Part shown: positions 49,999 through 59,230 of the stretch, in pieces
Layout of the letters: each line of letters begins with the position of its first letter
How positions within the stretch are numbered: position 1 is the stretch's first letter
NCBI RefSeq assembly: GCF_900176345.1
Contig: NZ_FWXU01000021.1
Span: 46,860-110,859, forward strand
Direction of reading: 5' to 3'
From: Rhizobium sp. RU36D
Lineage (GTDB): Bacteria > Pseudomonadota > Alphaproteobacteria > Rhizobiales > Rhizobiaceae
Length of the DNA: 64,000 nt
Notes under the pieces: model-generated
What the model was told of the DNA's origin: nothing
What the model saw: the letters and a program-made list of their open reading frames with translations, nothing else
Database searches by the model: none
Position numbers and translations under genes: made by a program

Positions 49999-50775
49999 AT
50001 GACCGACCTCCCGCTTCTCAAGGTCCGTGACCTCTCGAAATTCTATGGCAGCCGGATTGGCTGTACCAATGTCTCGTTCGAGCTTTGGCCGGGCGAGGTG
50101 CTGGCGATCGTCGGCGAATCCGGGTCGGGCAAGACCACCCTGCTCAACTGCCTGGCGACGCGGCTGACACCGACAGCCGGCAGTGTCGAATACCATATGC
50201 GGGACGGCCAGTATCGCGACCTCTACCACATGGGCGAGGCGGAACGGCGCTTCCTGATGCGCACCGACTGGGGCTTCGTGCACCAGAACCCGGCGGACGG
50301 GTTGCGCATGACGGTGTCGGCCGGCGCCAATGTCGGCGAGCGGCTGATGGCGGTCGGCAACCGGCATTACGGCAAGATCCGCGCCACGGCCAGCGACTGG
50401 CTGGAGCGGGTGGAGATCAGCACTGACCGTATCGACGACCAGCCGCGCACCTTTTCCGGCGGCATGCGGCAGCGCCTGCAGATCGCCCGAAACCTGGTGA
50501 CCGGCCCGCGGCTCGTCTTCATGGACGAACCGACCGGCGGTCTCGACGTCTCGGTACAGGCCCGCCTGCTCGACCTGGTGCGCGGCCTGGTCAACGATCT
50601 CGGGCTCTCGGCCATTGTCGTCACCCATGACCTCGCCGTCGCGCGCCTGCTGTCACACCGGATGATGGTGATGAAGGAGGGGCATGTGATCGAGCATGGG
50701 CTGACCGACAGGGTGCTGGACGACCCGCGCGAGCCCTATACCCAGCTGCTCGTCTCCTCGATCTTGCAAGTCTGA
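49999..50775 (+). CDS. phnK: C-P lyase-associated ABC protein PhnK
   Basis: A 258-residue ABC ATPase that binds the C-P lyase core complex rather than a membrane permease. Walker A is GESGSGKTTLLNC near residue 37, the signature is FSGGMRQRLQIARNL, and Walker B is LVFMDEPTGGLDVSVQ. It lies after the repeat spacer and 16 bp before phnL. Confidence 0.95.
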   Translation: MTDLPLLKVRDLSKFYGSRIGCTNVSFELWPGEVLAIVGESGSGKTTLLNCLATRLTPTAGSVEYHMRDGQYRDLYHMGEAERRFLMRTDWGFVHQNPADGLRMTVSAGANVGERLMAVGNRHYGKIRATASDWLERVEISTDRIDDQPRTFSGGMRQRLQIARNLVTGPRLVFMDEPTGGLDVSVQARLLDLVRGLVNDLGLSAIVVTHDLAVARLLSHRMMVMKEGHVIEHGLTDRVLDDPREPYTQLLVSSILQV

Positions 50776-50791
50776 CGCCGGAGATCAATCC

Positions 50792-51499
50792 ATGGCCACG
50801 CCTCTTATTGTTTCGGAAGTCTCCAAGAGCTTCACCATGCATCTGCGCGACGGATTGCGCCTGCCCGTCGTCGCCAATGTCTCGTTTTCCGTCTGCGCCG
50901 GGGAATGCGTTGTGCTCGGCGGTCCCTCGGGCATCGGCAAAAGCTCGATCCTGAAAATGCTCTACGGCAACTATTCCGTGGAGTCAGGCCAGATCCTGGT
51001 CTCGCATCAAGATCATATTGTCGACATCGCCAGCGCCGACCCGCGCACCGTGATCGAGGTCCGGCGGCATTCCCTGGGCTATGTCAGCCAGTTCCTGCGC
51101 ACGGTGCCGCGTGTGCCGGCGCTCGACGTGGTGGCTGAGCCGCTGGTGGCGCGCGGGCGGCCGGTGGAGGACGCCCGGCAGGCCGCAGCCACCCTGCTGT
51201 CGCGCCTCAACCTGCCGGAAGCGCTGTGGCAACTGCCACCCGCCACCTTCTCCGGCGGCGAACAGCAGCGTGTGAACATCGCCCGCGGCTTCATCACCGA
51301 TCACAGCATCCTGCTGCTGGACGAGCCGACCGCCTCGCTCGATGCCGCCAATCGCGCTGTCGTGGTGGAGATGATCCGCGCCAAGAAGGCTGAAGGCGTG
51401 GCGCTGCTCGGCATCTTCCACGACGAGGAGGTGCGCGAAGCGGTGGCGGATCGCATTCTTGACGTCGCCCAGTTCTCGCCGCGAAAGGCCGCCGCATGA
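50792..51499 (+). CDS. phnL: C-P lyase-associated ABC protein PhnL
   Basis: A 235-residue ABC ATPase, second of the PhnK-PhnL pair. Walker A is GGPSGIGKSSILKML near residue 46, the signature is FSGGEQQRVNIARGF, and Walker B is ILLLDEPTASLD. PhnL joins the core complex in recent structures of the Escherichia coli system. It is coupled to the next gene by ATGA. Confidence 0.95.
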   Translation: MATPLIVSEVSKSFTMHLRDGLRLPVVANVSFSVCAGECVVLGGPSGIGKSSILKMLYGNYSVESGQILVSHQDHIVDIASADPRTVIEVRRHSLGYVSQFLRTVPRVPALDVVAEPLVARGRPVEDARQAAATLLSRLNLPEALWQLPPATFSGGEQQRVNIARGFITDHSILLLDEPTASLDAANRAVVVEMIRAKKAEGVALLGIFHDEEVREAVADRILDVAQFSPRKAAA

Positions 51500-52110
51500 G
51501 CCGCAAGCTGGGCATCGAGCCCTATATCCATCAGACGGCGCAGGTCAGCAATTCCAAGCTCGGCCGCTATACCGAAGTGTCGGAACGCACCCGCCTCTCC
51601 GAATGCGAGATGGGTGACTATTCCTATATCATGCAGGACGGGTCGGTCTGGTGTGCCACCATCGGCAAGTTCGCCAATATCGCGGCGGCCGTCCGGATCA
51701 ACGCCACCAACCATCCGACCTGGCGGGCGACGCTGCATCACTTCACTTATCGCGCCGCGGATTACTTCGAAGGCGCCGACATGGATGAGGATTTCTTCGC
51801 CTGGCGTCGACAGAACCGGGTGATCATCGGCCATGATGTCTGGATCGGCCACGGGGCGACCGTGCTGCCTGGCGTCACCGTCGGCAATGGCGCCGTGATC
51901 GGCGCAGGCGCCGTCGTTTCCCGCGACGTCGCGCCCTACACGATCGTCGGCGGCGTGCCGGCCAAGCTGATCCGGGACCGCTTCACCGCGGAACTGGGCG
52001 CCGCGATGGATCTGATGGCCTGGTGGGACTGGGAGCATGACCGTCTGCATGCCGCTCTTGAGGATTTTCGCCATCTCCCGGCGGAAGACTTCGTCGCGAA
52101 GTATTCCTGA
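51496..52110 (+). CDS. Phosphonate-operon hexapeptide acyltransferase (TIGR03308 type)
   Basis: A 204-residue left-handed beta-helix acyltransferase. Hexapeptide repeats run from residue 17 to 70 and from 110 to 150 (VIIGHDVWIGHGATVLPGV, NGAVIGAGAVVSRDVAPYTI). HHFTYRAADYF is the family's insert. Members of this family occur only in or near phn clusters and may acetylate aminoalkylphosphonates, although the substrate is inferred. It follows phnL and precedes the importer genes. Confidence 0.88.
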   Translation: MSRKLGIEPYIHQTAQVSNSKLGRYTEVSERTRLSECEMGDYSYIMQDGSVWCATIGKFANIAAAVRINATNHPTWRATLHHFTYRAADYFEGADMDEDFFAWRRQNRVIIGHDVWIGHGATVLPGVTVGNGAVIGAGAVVSRDVAPYTIVGGVPAKLIRDRFTAELGAAMDLMAWWDWEHDRLHAALEDFRHLPAEDFVAKYS

Positions 52111-52235
52111 TAGCCGTTTAAATACATAGACTTATCGATTGTAATAAAACCTACACAAAACAGACATTAACACTTCATGAACGTGCGGTAGAGGCTTGCT
52201 CATGTGTGTTTCCCTAGCGGATCTGGCGAGCCAAA

Positions 52236-53093
52236 ATGAAGTTTGAGCTGAAGAATGTCACCCGGCGCTTTGGGAGCAATATTGCGGTCGATTCCGTCAA
52301 TATCGAGATCCCCCAGGGGCAGATGGTGGGCATTATCGGTCGCTCGGGCGCTGGCAAATCGACCTTGCTCCGGATGATCAACCGGCTGGCCGATCCAAGC
52401 TCAGGCTCCATTCATTTTGGCGGACAGGAAGTCTCGGCTCTGCGCGGCAAGGCGCTGCGCAACTGGCAGCGCGACTGCGCGATGATCTTCCAGCAGTTCA
52501 ATCTCGTGCCGCGTCTCGATGTGCTGACCAATGTGCTGCTCGGCCGGCTCAACCATCGCCCGACGGCGCTCAGCATCCTCAACATCTTCACGCGCGAAGA
52601 GCGGATCATGGCGATCGCCGCACTGGAGCGGCTCGGCATCGAACAGACGGCGCTGCAGCCGGCCGGCACGCTGTCGGGCGGCCAGCAGCAGCGCGTCGCC
52701 ATCGCCCGCGCGCTGATGCAGGGGCCGAAGATGGTGCTGGCCGACGAGCCGATCGCCTCGCTCGACCCGCTCAACGCCAAGATCGTGATGGACGCGCTCA
52801 AAGACATCAACGAGCGCGAAGGCATTACCGTCATCACCAACCTGCATACGCTCGATACGGCGCGCGCCTATTGCGAACGCATCATCGGCATGGCCAAGGG
52901 CCGCGTCGTGTTCGACGGAACGCCCGACATGCTGACCAGCGAGGCCGTGTCTGAGATCTACGGTTCCGACAGCCATGGCGCCGGGATCGACGAGAGTATG
53001 ACCTCGACTGCCATTCGCATTCCCGGCGCACGGCCGCAGGCCGTCGCTCATCCATCCGGAGGCATCGAGTCCCTGGCACCTGCCGGGGCTTGA
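52236..53093 (+). CDS. phnC: Phosphonate ABC importer ATPase PhnC
   Basis: A 285-residue ATPase. Walker A is GRSGAGKSTLLRMI near residue 34, the signature is LSGGQQQRVAIARAL, and Walker B is MVLADEPIASLDPLN. The C-terminal 30 residues extend beyond the family average. The 125-bp gap before it is very A/T-rich and probably contains a second promoter; a poor Pho-box-like stretch lies near 52161 but is not convincing. Confidence 0.95.
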   Translation: MKFELKNVTRRFGSNIAVDSVNIEIPQGQMVGIIGRSGAGKSTLLRMINRLADPSSGSIHFGGQEVSALRGKALRNWQRDCAMIFQQFNLVPRLDVLTNVLLGRLNHRPTALSILNIFTREERIMAIAALERLGIEQTALQPAGTLSGGQQQRVAIARALMQGPKMVLADEPIASLDPLNAKIVMDALKDINEREGITVITNLHTLDTARAYCERIIGMAKGRVVFDGTPDMLTSEAVSEIYGSDSHGAGIDESMTSTAIRIPGARPQAVAHPSGGIESLAPAGA

Positions 53094-53178
53094 TGGCCAG
53101 CCACGATCGATTGCCCGCGTCAAGGGCATCCTATCCCAGGACGTCATCCGGAAGACCCGGAAAACAGGAGATGAACTC

Positions 53179-54084
53179 ATGTTGAAGAAGATCCTTCTTG
53201 CCACTGCGGCGCTTGTATCGCTTGCCGGTGCAGCCGCAGCCGAAGACCTCAAGGAATTCCGCATCGGCATCCTCGGCGGCGAAAACGAAGCCGACCGCCT
53301 GCGCAACTTCCAGTGCATGACCGAAAAGCTGCCTTCGGTCCTGGGCGTCGAAAAGGTTTCGCTGTTCCCGGCTGCCGATTATGACGGCGTCGTCCAGGGC
53401 CTTCTCGGTGGCACGCTCGACTATGCCGAACTCGGCGCTTCGGCCTATGCCAAGGTCTATCTCGCCAAGGCCGACGCTGTTCAGCCGATCCTGACCACGC
53501 AGCAGACCGACGGTTCCACCGGCTACTACTCGATCATGGTTGCCCGCAAGGATTCAGGCATCACCAAGCTCGAAGACATGAAGGGCAAGAAGCTCGGCTT
53601 CGCCGATCCCGACTCCACCTCCGGCTACCTGATCCCGATCGTCACCCTGCCGGAAGCCGTCGGCGGCCCGGTCAAGGAATTCTTCGGCGAGACCGGCTTT
53701 GGCGGTGGCCATGAAAACCTGGTGCTTGAAGTCCTGAAGGGCACCTTCGTTGCCGGCACGACCTGGGGTTCTGGTGTTGGCGAGTTCAAGGACGGCTACA
53801 CCTCCGGCAACCTGCGCAAGATGGTCGACAAGGGTATCCTGAACATGGATGACCTCGTCGAACTCTGGAAGTCCCCGCTGATCCCGAACGGCCCGATCGT
53901 CGTGCGTTCGTCCCTGAACGATGACATGAAGGCGAAGTTCAAGGCCTTCATGATGGGCCTGCCCAAGTCTGACCCGGCCTGCTTCTCCGCCATCCAGGGC
54001 GGCGACTTCTCCGGCTATGTCGAAGTCAACTCGGACTTCTACAAGCCGATCATCGACGCCCGCAAGGCCACCATTGGCGGCTGA
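53179..54084 (+). CDS. phnD: Phosphonate-binding protein PhnD
   Basis: A 301-residue periplasmic binding protein. The signal peptide MLKKILLATAALVSLAGAAAAE is clear. FRIGILGGENEADRLRNF, YAELGASAYAKVY and GFADPDSTSGYLIP are PhnD hallmarks, the last forming the phosphonate pocket. It lies 85 bp after phnC and is followed by an intrinsic terminator. Confidence 0.96.
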   Translation: MLKKILLATAALVSLAGAAAAEDLKEFRIGILGGENEADRLRNFQCMTEKLPSVLGVEKVSLFPAADYDGVVQGLLGGTLDYAELGASAYAKVYLAKADAVQPILTTQQTDGSTGYYSIMVARKDSGITKLEDMKGKKLGFADPDSTSGYLIPIVTLPEAVGGPVKEFFGETGFGGGHENLVLEVLKGTFVAGTTWGSGVGEFKDGYTSGNLRKMVDKGILNMDDLVELWKSPLIPNGPIVVRSSLNDDMKAKFKAFMMGLPKSDPACFSAIQGGDFSGYVEVNSDFYKPIIDARKATIGG

Positions 54085-54107
54085 TCGCCTGTCGCTGACA
54101 CACGATG

Positions 54108-54136
54108 CCGCCGGACTCTCTGTCCGGCGGTTTTTT
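54108..54136 (+). terminator. Intrinsic terminator or attenuator after phnD
   Basis: CCGCCGGAC and GTCCGGCGG form a perfect 9-bp stem with loop TCTCT, followed by six T. It is 23 bp after the phnD stop and 45 bp before phnE1. It would lower permease expression relative to the binding protein. Confidence 0.9.
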
Positions 54137-54180
54137 GTGGTTGACGACAGGATGGCGCAACCCCGCATGAGGATCGGTTC

Positions 54181-55143
54181 ATGACATCATCGATAGCCCG
54201 GCCGCAGCTTGGCCAAGGCGGATTGCTGGTAGAGCAGCACTGGCAGGCGCTGGCCGGCCAACGTCGGCTGTATTCGATCCTTTGCCTGGGTCTCTTGGCC
54301 CTTGCGCTGGGCGGTTCGCTCTGGTTTGCCAATGAAACGAGCTCCGGCAAGTTCTTCGATCGGCTGCCGCATTTCTTCGATTTCGTCCAGCATCTCGTGC
54401 CACGCGACGGCTATGAGGTGTTCCGGGCGCTGTTCGACCTGCCGTCTCCCTATGACGACGGCAGCATGAAATACAATTATCCGGAAGGCCGGCTGTATTT
54501 CACCGAGAGCCTCTATATCCCCGAATACATTCACAAGATGATCGAGACGATCAACATCGCGATCCTTTCGACGCTGATCGGGTTGATCTTTGGCTTCTGC
54601 CTGTCGTTTCTCGCGGCCAGGAACATGGTGTCCAATCCCTGGCTGCGCGGCATTGTTCGCCGGTTCATGGAAATCCTGCGCGCTTTTCCCGAGGTGGTGA
54701 TCGCCGGCTTCTTCCTTGCAATCCTATCGCTTGGGCCGATCCCGGCCATCATGGCGGTTTCGATCCATACCATCGGCGCACTTGGCAAGATGTTCTTCGA
54801 GGTGATCGAGAACGCCGACATGAAGCCTGACGAGGGACTGAAGGCTGTCGGCGCCAATTGGCTGGAGCGGGTCTGGTTCGGCATGGTGCCGCAGGTCATG
54901 CCCAATTTCATGAGCTATTTCCTGCTGCGGCTGGAGATCAATGTGCGTGCCTCCACCATTATCGGCGCAGTTGGCGGCGGCGGTATCGGCGAGTTGCTGC
55001 GCCTCTCCATCGGCCAGGGCCATGAAGCCAAGACGCTTGCCATCATCCTGCTGCTGCTCTGCACCATCATCGCCGTCGACCAATTGTCCGCCTGGCTGCG
55101 CCGCAAGCTCGTGGGCGAACAGGCCTTCCAGGCCGTGCAATGA
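54181..55143 (+). CDS. phnE: Phosphonate ABC importer permease PhnE1
   Basis: A 320-residue membrane protein. One membrane helix lies near residues 35-55 and four or more follow from residue 125 on. The EAA loop is EVIENADMKPDEGLKAVGANWLERV. INVRASTIIGAVGGGGIGELL is the PhnE signature. It is paired with a second, longer permease gene. Confidence 0.94.
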   Translation: MTSSIARPQLGQGGLLVEQHWQALAGQRRLYSILCLGLLALALGGSLWFANETSSGKFFDRLPHFFDFVQHLVPRDGYEVFRALFDLPSPYDDGSMKYNYPEGRLYFTESLYIPEYIHKMIETINIAILSTLIGLIFGFCLSFLAARNMVSNPWLRGIVRRFMEILRAFPEVVIAGFFLAILSLGPIPAIMAVSIHTIGALGKMFFEVIENADMKPDEGLKAVGANWLERVWFGMVPQVMPNFMSYFLLRLEINVRASTIIGAVGGGGIGELLRLSIGQGHEAKTLAIILLLLCTIIAVDQLSAWLRRKLVGEQAFQAVQ

Positions 55144-55154
55144 GGAGCTTGACC

Positions 55155-56663
55155 ATGCAAAGCACAAGCACGATCGATCTGGAATCCGTGGCCGCCCGTC
55201 ACCCTGACCTGCTGCATCGGACCGTGTGGCAAACGTTCAAGCTACCCATTATCGGCGGCTTGATTCTCCTCTATTTCGTCTTCGCCTGGTGGATGTTCTC
55301 GATCGGCAAGGTTCTGAACAACGCCAACTGGTCGATTGCCGGGTCCTATCTGGCGGACTGGGTGTCCTATGAGGTGCGTCCGGATATCGAGATTTCAGCC
55401 AATGGCGGCATGAAGATAACCTATCCGCGCTTCGATCCGCTCGGTCCCAATGCCAATCCCGACTGGCTGAAGGCCAAGCGGGAAACGATTACGCGTATGA
55501 TCGAAACACCGGCGGCATCCGCTAGCCCTCAAGCGCCCGCCAAGTCCTCCAGCTTCAGCTTCATGGCGCCGGCGGCGCCGGTGGGCGCGGCCACTGCGCC
55601 ATCGGCACAGGCGGTGACGGAAACCCGGACCGAGGAGGTCGTGACCGCGGCGCTGGTGGAGATGGGCAGCAGGCGAACCGTCGATGTCGGTCCAGACCGC
55701 GTAACGCTGGTGCGGGATGGGGAGACGGTGGTTCTCGATCTCGACGTGAAAGCCGACACGGTGACCAGCGAGGCACCGCTTCCCGTCTGGGCCGAGCAGC
55801 GGCGCCCGGGTGCCAAGGTCGTGGCGAGCTTCGGCGTGTCCGGCTGGCTGGAAGTCGAGGCGGACAAGGTGAAGATCCGCAAGCGGTTCTTTGGCTGGGA
55901 AAACTTCCTGTTCGATACCAACTCGCCCTTCTTCGACAAGTCTGCGTCCGAGGTCATCTCGCTGATTGCATCAGGCGAACGGGTCGATCCGGCGCAAAGC
56001 AATCTATCGCTGGCGATCGATAACATCCTCTACAATCCATCCTGGCAGCATCTCGATGTCTGGACCAAGCTGCTGCAGACCATCGTCATGGCCTTTGTCG
56101 GCACCTTGTTCGCCATGGTCATCGCCTTCCCGCTGTCCTTCATCGCCGCGCGGAATATCTTCCGCAACCGGCCAGCCAACCAGGTGGTCAAGCGCTTCTT
56201 CGACTTCCTGCGCTCGGTCGACATGCTGATCTGGGCGCTGTTCTTCACCCGCGCCTTCGGTCCGGGGCCGCTGGCCGGCATCTCCGCGATCTTCTTCACC
56301 GACACCGGCACGCTGGGCAAACTCTATGCCGAAGCGCTTGAAAACATCGACGACAAGCAGCGCGAGGGCGTCAAATCGGTGGGCGCCTCGCCGGTTGCCG
56401 TGCAGCGTTTCGGGGTCTTGCCGCAGGTCCTGCCGATCTTTGCATCGCAGGCACTTTACTTCTGGGAATCGAACACCCGCTCGGCGACCATCATCGGCGC
56501 TGTCGGCGCGGGCGGCATCGGGCTGAAGCTCTGGGAGGCGATGCGCACCAATTCCGACTGGGAAAACGTCGCCTATATGGTGCTGCTGATCCTGATCGTC
56601 GTCTTCATCTTCGATTCGATCTCGAACGCCTTGCGCTCCCGGTTGATGGGCAAGAGGTCGTGA
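55155..56663 (+). CDS. phnE: Phosphonate ABC importer permease PhnE2, long form
   Basis: A 502-residue second PhnE. One membrane helix (residues 33-52) is followed by about 245 periplasmic residues, including an Ala/Pro/Ser-rich stretch at 115-150, before the permease core from about residue 300. The EAA loop EALENIDDKQREGVKSVGASPVAVQ and TRSATIIGAVGAGGIGLKL are intact. The start at 55155 has GAGGAG upstream; an in-frame ATG at 55140 overlaps the phnE1 stop. The length comes from an in-frame insert and not from a fusion of two genes. Confidence 0.92.
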   Translation: MQSTSTIDLESVAARHPDLLHRTVWQTFKLPIIGGLILLYFVFAWWMFSIGKVLNNANWSIAGSYLADWVSYEVRPDIEISANGGMKITYPRFDPLGPNANPDWLKAKRETITRMIETPAASASPQAPAKSSSFSFMAPAAPVGAATAPSAQAVTETRTEEVVTAALVEMGSRRTVDVGPDRVTLVRDGETVVLDLDVKADTVTSEAPLPVWAEQRRPGAKVVASFGVSGWLEVEADKVKIRKRFFGWENFLFDTNSPFFDKSASEVISLIASGERVDPAQSNLSLAIDNILYNPSWQHLDVWTKLLQTIVMAFVGTLFAMVIAFPLSFIAARNIFRNRPANQVVKRFFDFLRSVDMLIWALFFTRAFGPGPLAGISAIFFTDTGTLGKLYAEALENIDDKQREGVKSVGASPVAVQRFGVLPQVLPIFASQALYFWESNTRSATIIGAVGAGGIGLKLWEAMRTNSDWENVAYMVLLILIVVFIFDSISNALRSRLMGKRS

Positions 56664-56765
56664 TGCGTGTCGTCAGAGAGCGGTCGCGGCGCCTGCCGCG
56701 GCTTGCCTTCCGCTCGGCGTCGGGACCATTGTGCGCCATTGATTCTGTCATATAGGACCCTGCCA

Positions 56766-57455
56766 TTGCGATACGCTGTCTACTTCTCGCCCTCCGAACA
56801 CGACGCGCTCAGCCAGGCGGCCGCCGCGTGGCTGGGCCGCGATGCCTTTTCCGGAAAGACGGTGACACGTCCAGATGTCGATGGCATTGAGCGCGGGGCG
56901 TTGGATGCACTGTTGTCCGATCCCAGACGCTACGGTTTCCACGCAACGCTGAAGGCGCCGTTCGAACTGGCCGAGGGGACCAGCGAGAGCGATCTGATGG
57001 CGGCTTTTGCGGCATTCTGCGCCGGACACGCCCCCTTCGACATTCCCCGCGTGATCGTCAGTCAGCTTGGCCCGTTCTTCGCGATCGTGCCGGATCAGGT
57101 CTATCCGCAATTGCAGGATTTTGCCGCATCGGTGGTTCGGGATTTCGAGCCGTTCCGCGCGCCGCTCAGCGAGGCCGATATAGCCAGGCGCAAGCCGGAG
57201 CGGCTGTCTGACAGCCAGCGCGAAAACCTGATGCGCTGGGGTTACCATCATGTCATGGACGACTTCCGTTTTCATATGACGCTGACTGGGCCCGCCCAGC
57301 CCGAGATCGCACCGCTTCTGCAATCCGTCCTCAGCGACCGCTTTGCGGCCTTCGTCGATCGGCCGCTCACCGTGTCCGGCCTTGGCCTGTTCGTCGAGCC
57401 GGAGCGGGGCGCGCCCTTTACCGTGAAATCCTGGCTGCCGCTATCAGGCGCCTGA
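56766..57455 (+). CDS. DUF1045 phosphonate-metabolism protein
   Basis: A 229-residue protein of the family found beside phnM and phnN in alphaproteobacteria. Motif pairs YGFHATLKAPF near residue 60 and FRFHMTLTGP near residue 170 are two HxT/S elements of the 2H phosphodiesterase fold. It may act on cyclic phosphate intermediates; this is inference. The start is probably TTG 56766 (LRYAVYFSP) with AGGA upstream, since the longer frame to 56667 opens in non-homologous sequence. Confidence 0.85.
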   Translation: MRYAVYFSPSEHDALSQAAAAWLGRDAFSGKTVTRPDVDGIERGALDALLSDPRRYGFHATLKAPFELAEGTSESDLMAAFAAFCAGHAPFDIPRVIVSQLGPFFAIVPDQVYPQLQDFAASVVRDFEPFRAPLSEADIARRKPERLSDSQRENLMRWGYHHVMDDFRFHMTLTGPAQPEIAPLLQSVLSDRFAAFVDRPLTVSGLGLFVEPERGAPFTVKSWLPLSGA

Positions 57456-57474
57456 ACCAATCGAAAGTCTTTCC

Positions 57475-58614
57475 ATGTCCGCCGAAACCATCCTGTCCAA
57501 CGCCACCATCGTCCTGGAAGACCGGGTCTTCACCGGTTCCGTCGTCGTTCGAGACGGCCAGATCGTTGCCCTTGACGAAGGCGTGAGCCGAATTGGCGAG
57601 GATTTTGGCGGCGATTATCTGATCGCCGGCCTGGTGGAGCTTCACACGGACCATCTCGAATCGCATTATTCCCCGCGACCTGGCGTGCGCTGGCACATGA
57701 CCTCGGCCATCCAGGCCCATGACGCCCAGGTGGCATCGTCAGGGATCACCACGGTGTTCGACTGCCTGCGCATGGGCTCCGACGAAGATGGCGGTTTCGA
57801 CAAGGGCGAGATGCGCGACATGGCGGACGCCATCCAGGCGGCGGAGCGGGAAGATCGGCTGCGGGCCGAACACCTCATCCACCTGCGATGCGAAGTCGCG
57901 TCCAACAATGTGCTCGATCACTTCGCCGACTTCGAGAACGATCCCAACGTGCGCCTCGTCTCGCTGATGGATCATTCTCCGGGCCAGCGGCAGTTCCAGA
58001 CCATGGAGCAATATACGCTCTACTACAAAACCAAGCGCGGCCTGACGGACGAGCAGTTTGCCCGTTTCGTCGAAAGCCGGCTTGAACTCTCCGAACGCTA
58101 TTCGACCATGCACCGCGACGCGCTGGCCAGGTCATGCGCCGAGCGCGGCATCACGGTGGCGAGCCATGACGATGCGACCCTCGCCCATGTCGAGGAAGCC
58201 AGGGGGCACGGCGTGAAGCTTGCTGAATTCCCAACCAGTTTCGAGGCGGCCGAAGCCTCCCACCAATCCGGCATGAGCGTGCTGATGGGGGCGCCCAATG
58301 TCGTGCGCGGCAAGTCCCATTCCGGCAACATCGCCGCCCGGGATCTCGCGGCGCGCGGCGTGCTTGATGTGCTGTCGTCGGACTACGTGCCGCTCAGCCT
58401 GCTGCATGCGCCCTTCGTGCTGGCGGACGAATTCGAGGGGATCACGCTGCCCCAGGCGCTGGCCATGGTGACCTCCACGCCGGCGCGGACCGTGGGTCTC
58501 GACGATCGCGGCCGCATCGCATCGGGGCTGCGTGCCGATTTTATCCGCGTGCGGCGTGACCATGGGGTGCCGGTCGTACGCGCGGTATGGCGGCAGGGAC
58601 GGCGCGTGGCCTGA
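57475..58614 (+). CDS. phnM: Alpha-D-ribose 1-methylphosphonate 5-triphosphate diphosphatase PhnM
   Basis: A 379-residue amidohydrolase-fold enzyme that removes diphosphate from the triphosphate intermediate before PhnJ acts. Metal motifs are LVELHTDHLESHYSPRPG near residue 51, LMDHSPGQRQF, and HDDATLAHVEEA. LSSDYVPLSLLHA near the end is also typical. It is coupled to phnN by TGATG. Confidence 0.96.
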   Translation: MSAETILSNATIVLEDRVFTGSVVVRDGQIVALDEGVSRIGEDFGGDYLIAGLVELHTDHLESHYSPRPGVRWHMTSAIQAHDAQVASSGITTVFDCLRMGSDEDGGFDKGEMRDMADAIQAAEREDRLRAEHLIHLRCEVASNNVLDHFADFENDPNVRLVSLMDHSPGQRQFQTMEQYTLYYKTKRGLTDEQFARFVESRLELSERYSTMHRDALARSCAERGITVASHDDATLAHVEEARGHGVKLAEFPTSFEAAEASHQSGMSVLMGAPNVVRGKSHSGNIAARDLAARGVLDVLSSDYVPLSLLHAPFVLADEFEGITLPQALAMVTSTPARTVGLDDRGRIASGLRADFIRVRRDHGVPVVRAVWRQGRRVA

Positions 58615-59204
58615 TGCACCAGATCCTGTCACAGACGCCGGCCGGCGGAACGCTGATCGTGGTCGTCGGCCCCAGCGGCGCCGGCAAGGACACGCTGATT
58701 GCGCATGCGATGGCGCATTTTTCCAACCGTGGCGACGTGCATCTGGTGCAGCGCTTCATCACCCGCGCCCATGATGCCGGCGGTGAGGCGCATCAGAGCG
58801 TCAGCCAGCAGGAATTCGACAGCCTGCAGCGGCAGGGTGCCTTTGCCGTGCATTGGCAGGCCCATGGCCTCAGCTATGCCATTCCAGCCGCCGTGCACGA
58901 GAAGCTGGCATTGGGGCATGTCGTGCTCGCCAATGGTTCGCGGTCGATGCTCAGACATTTTGCCGAGGCGTTTCCGTCCCTGCTGGTGGTCAATGTCATC
59001 GCGCGGCCGGACGTGCTGGCGGCTCGGCTGGAAAGCCGGGGCCGGGAAAGCCGCGAGGATATCTTGAAGCGCCTGGCCCGCGGGTCCCTTGATGTCGAAG
59101 GGGATTTCGATGTCGTCACGATCGACAACAGCGGCGCAATCGAGACCGCCGCGGGCCAGTTGATCGCAACCATCAGCCGGCAGTTAGCGAAAAACGAGGC
59201 TTGA
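58614..59204 (+). CDS. phnN: Ribose 1,5-bisphosphate phosphokinase PhnN
   Basis: A 196-residue guanylate-kinase-like enzyme that makes PRPP from ribose 1,5-bisphosphate. The P-loop is VVGPSGAGKDTLIAHAM near residue 16, and VQRFITRAHDAGGEAHQSVS follows. An earlier in-frame ATG at 58587 overlaps phnM further and is less likely. It ends the phn operon and returns the ribose from phosphonate breakdown to nucleotide metabolism. Confidence 0.94.
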   Translation: MHQILSQTPAGGTLIVVVGPSGAGKDTLIAHAMAHFSNRGDVHLVQRFITRAHDAGGEAHQSVSQQEFDSLQRQGAFAVHWQAHGLSYAIPAAVHEKLALGHVVLANGSRSMLRHFAEAFPSLLVVNVIARPDVLAARLESRGRESREDILKRLARGSLDVEGDFDVVTIDNSGAIETAAGQLIATISRQLAKNEA

Positions 59205-59230
59205 TCCTCTAGAGAAAGCCGCCGCAATAT

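Noticed and set aside
52111..52235. A second Pho box upstream of phnC
   Set aside because: The best candidate near 52161 matches only about 9 of 14 positions, which is not enough in an A/T-rich stretch.
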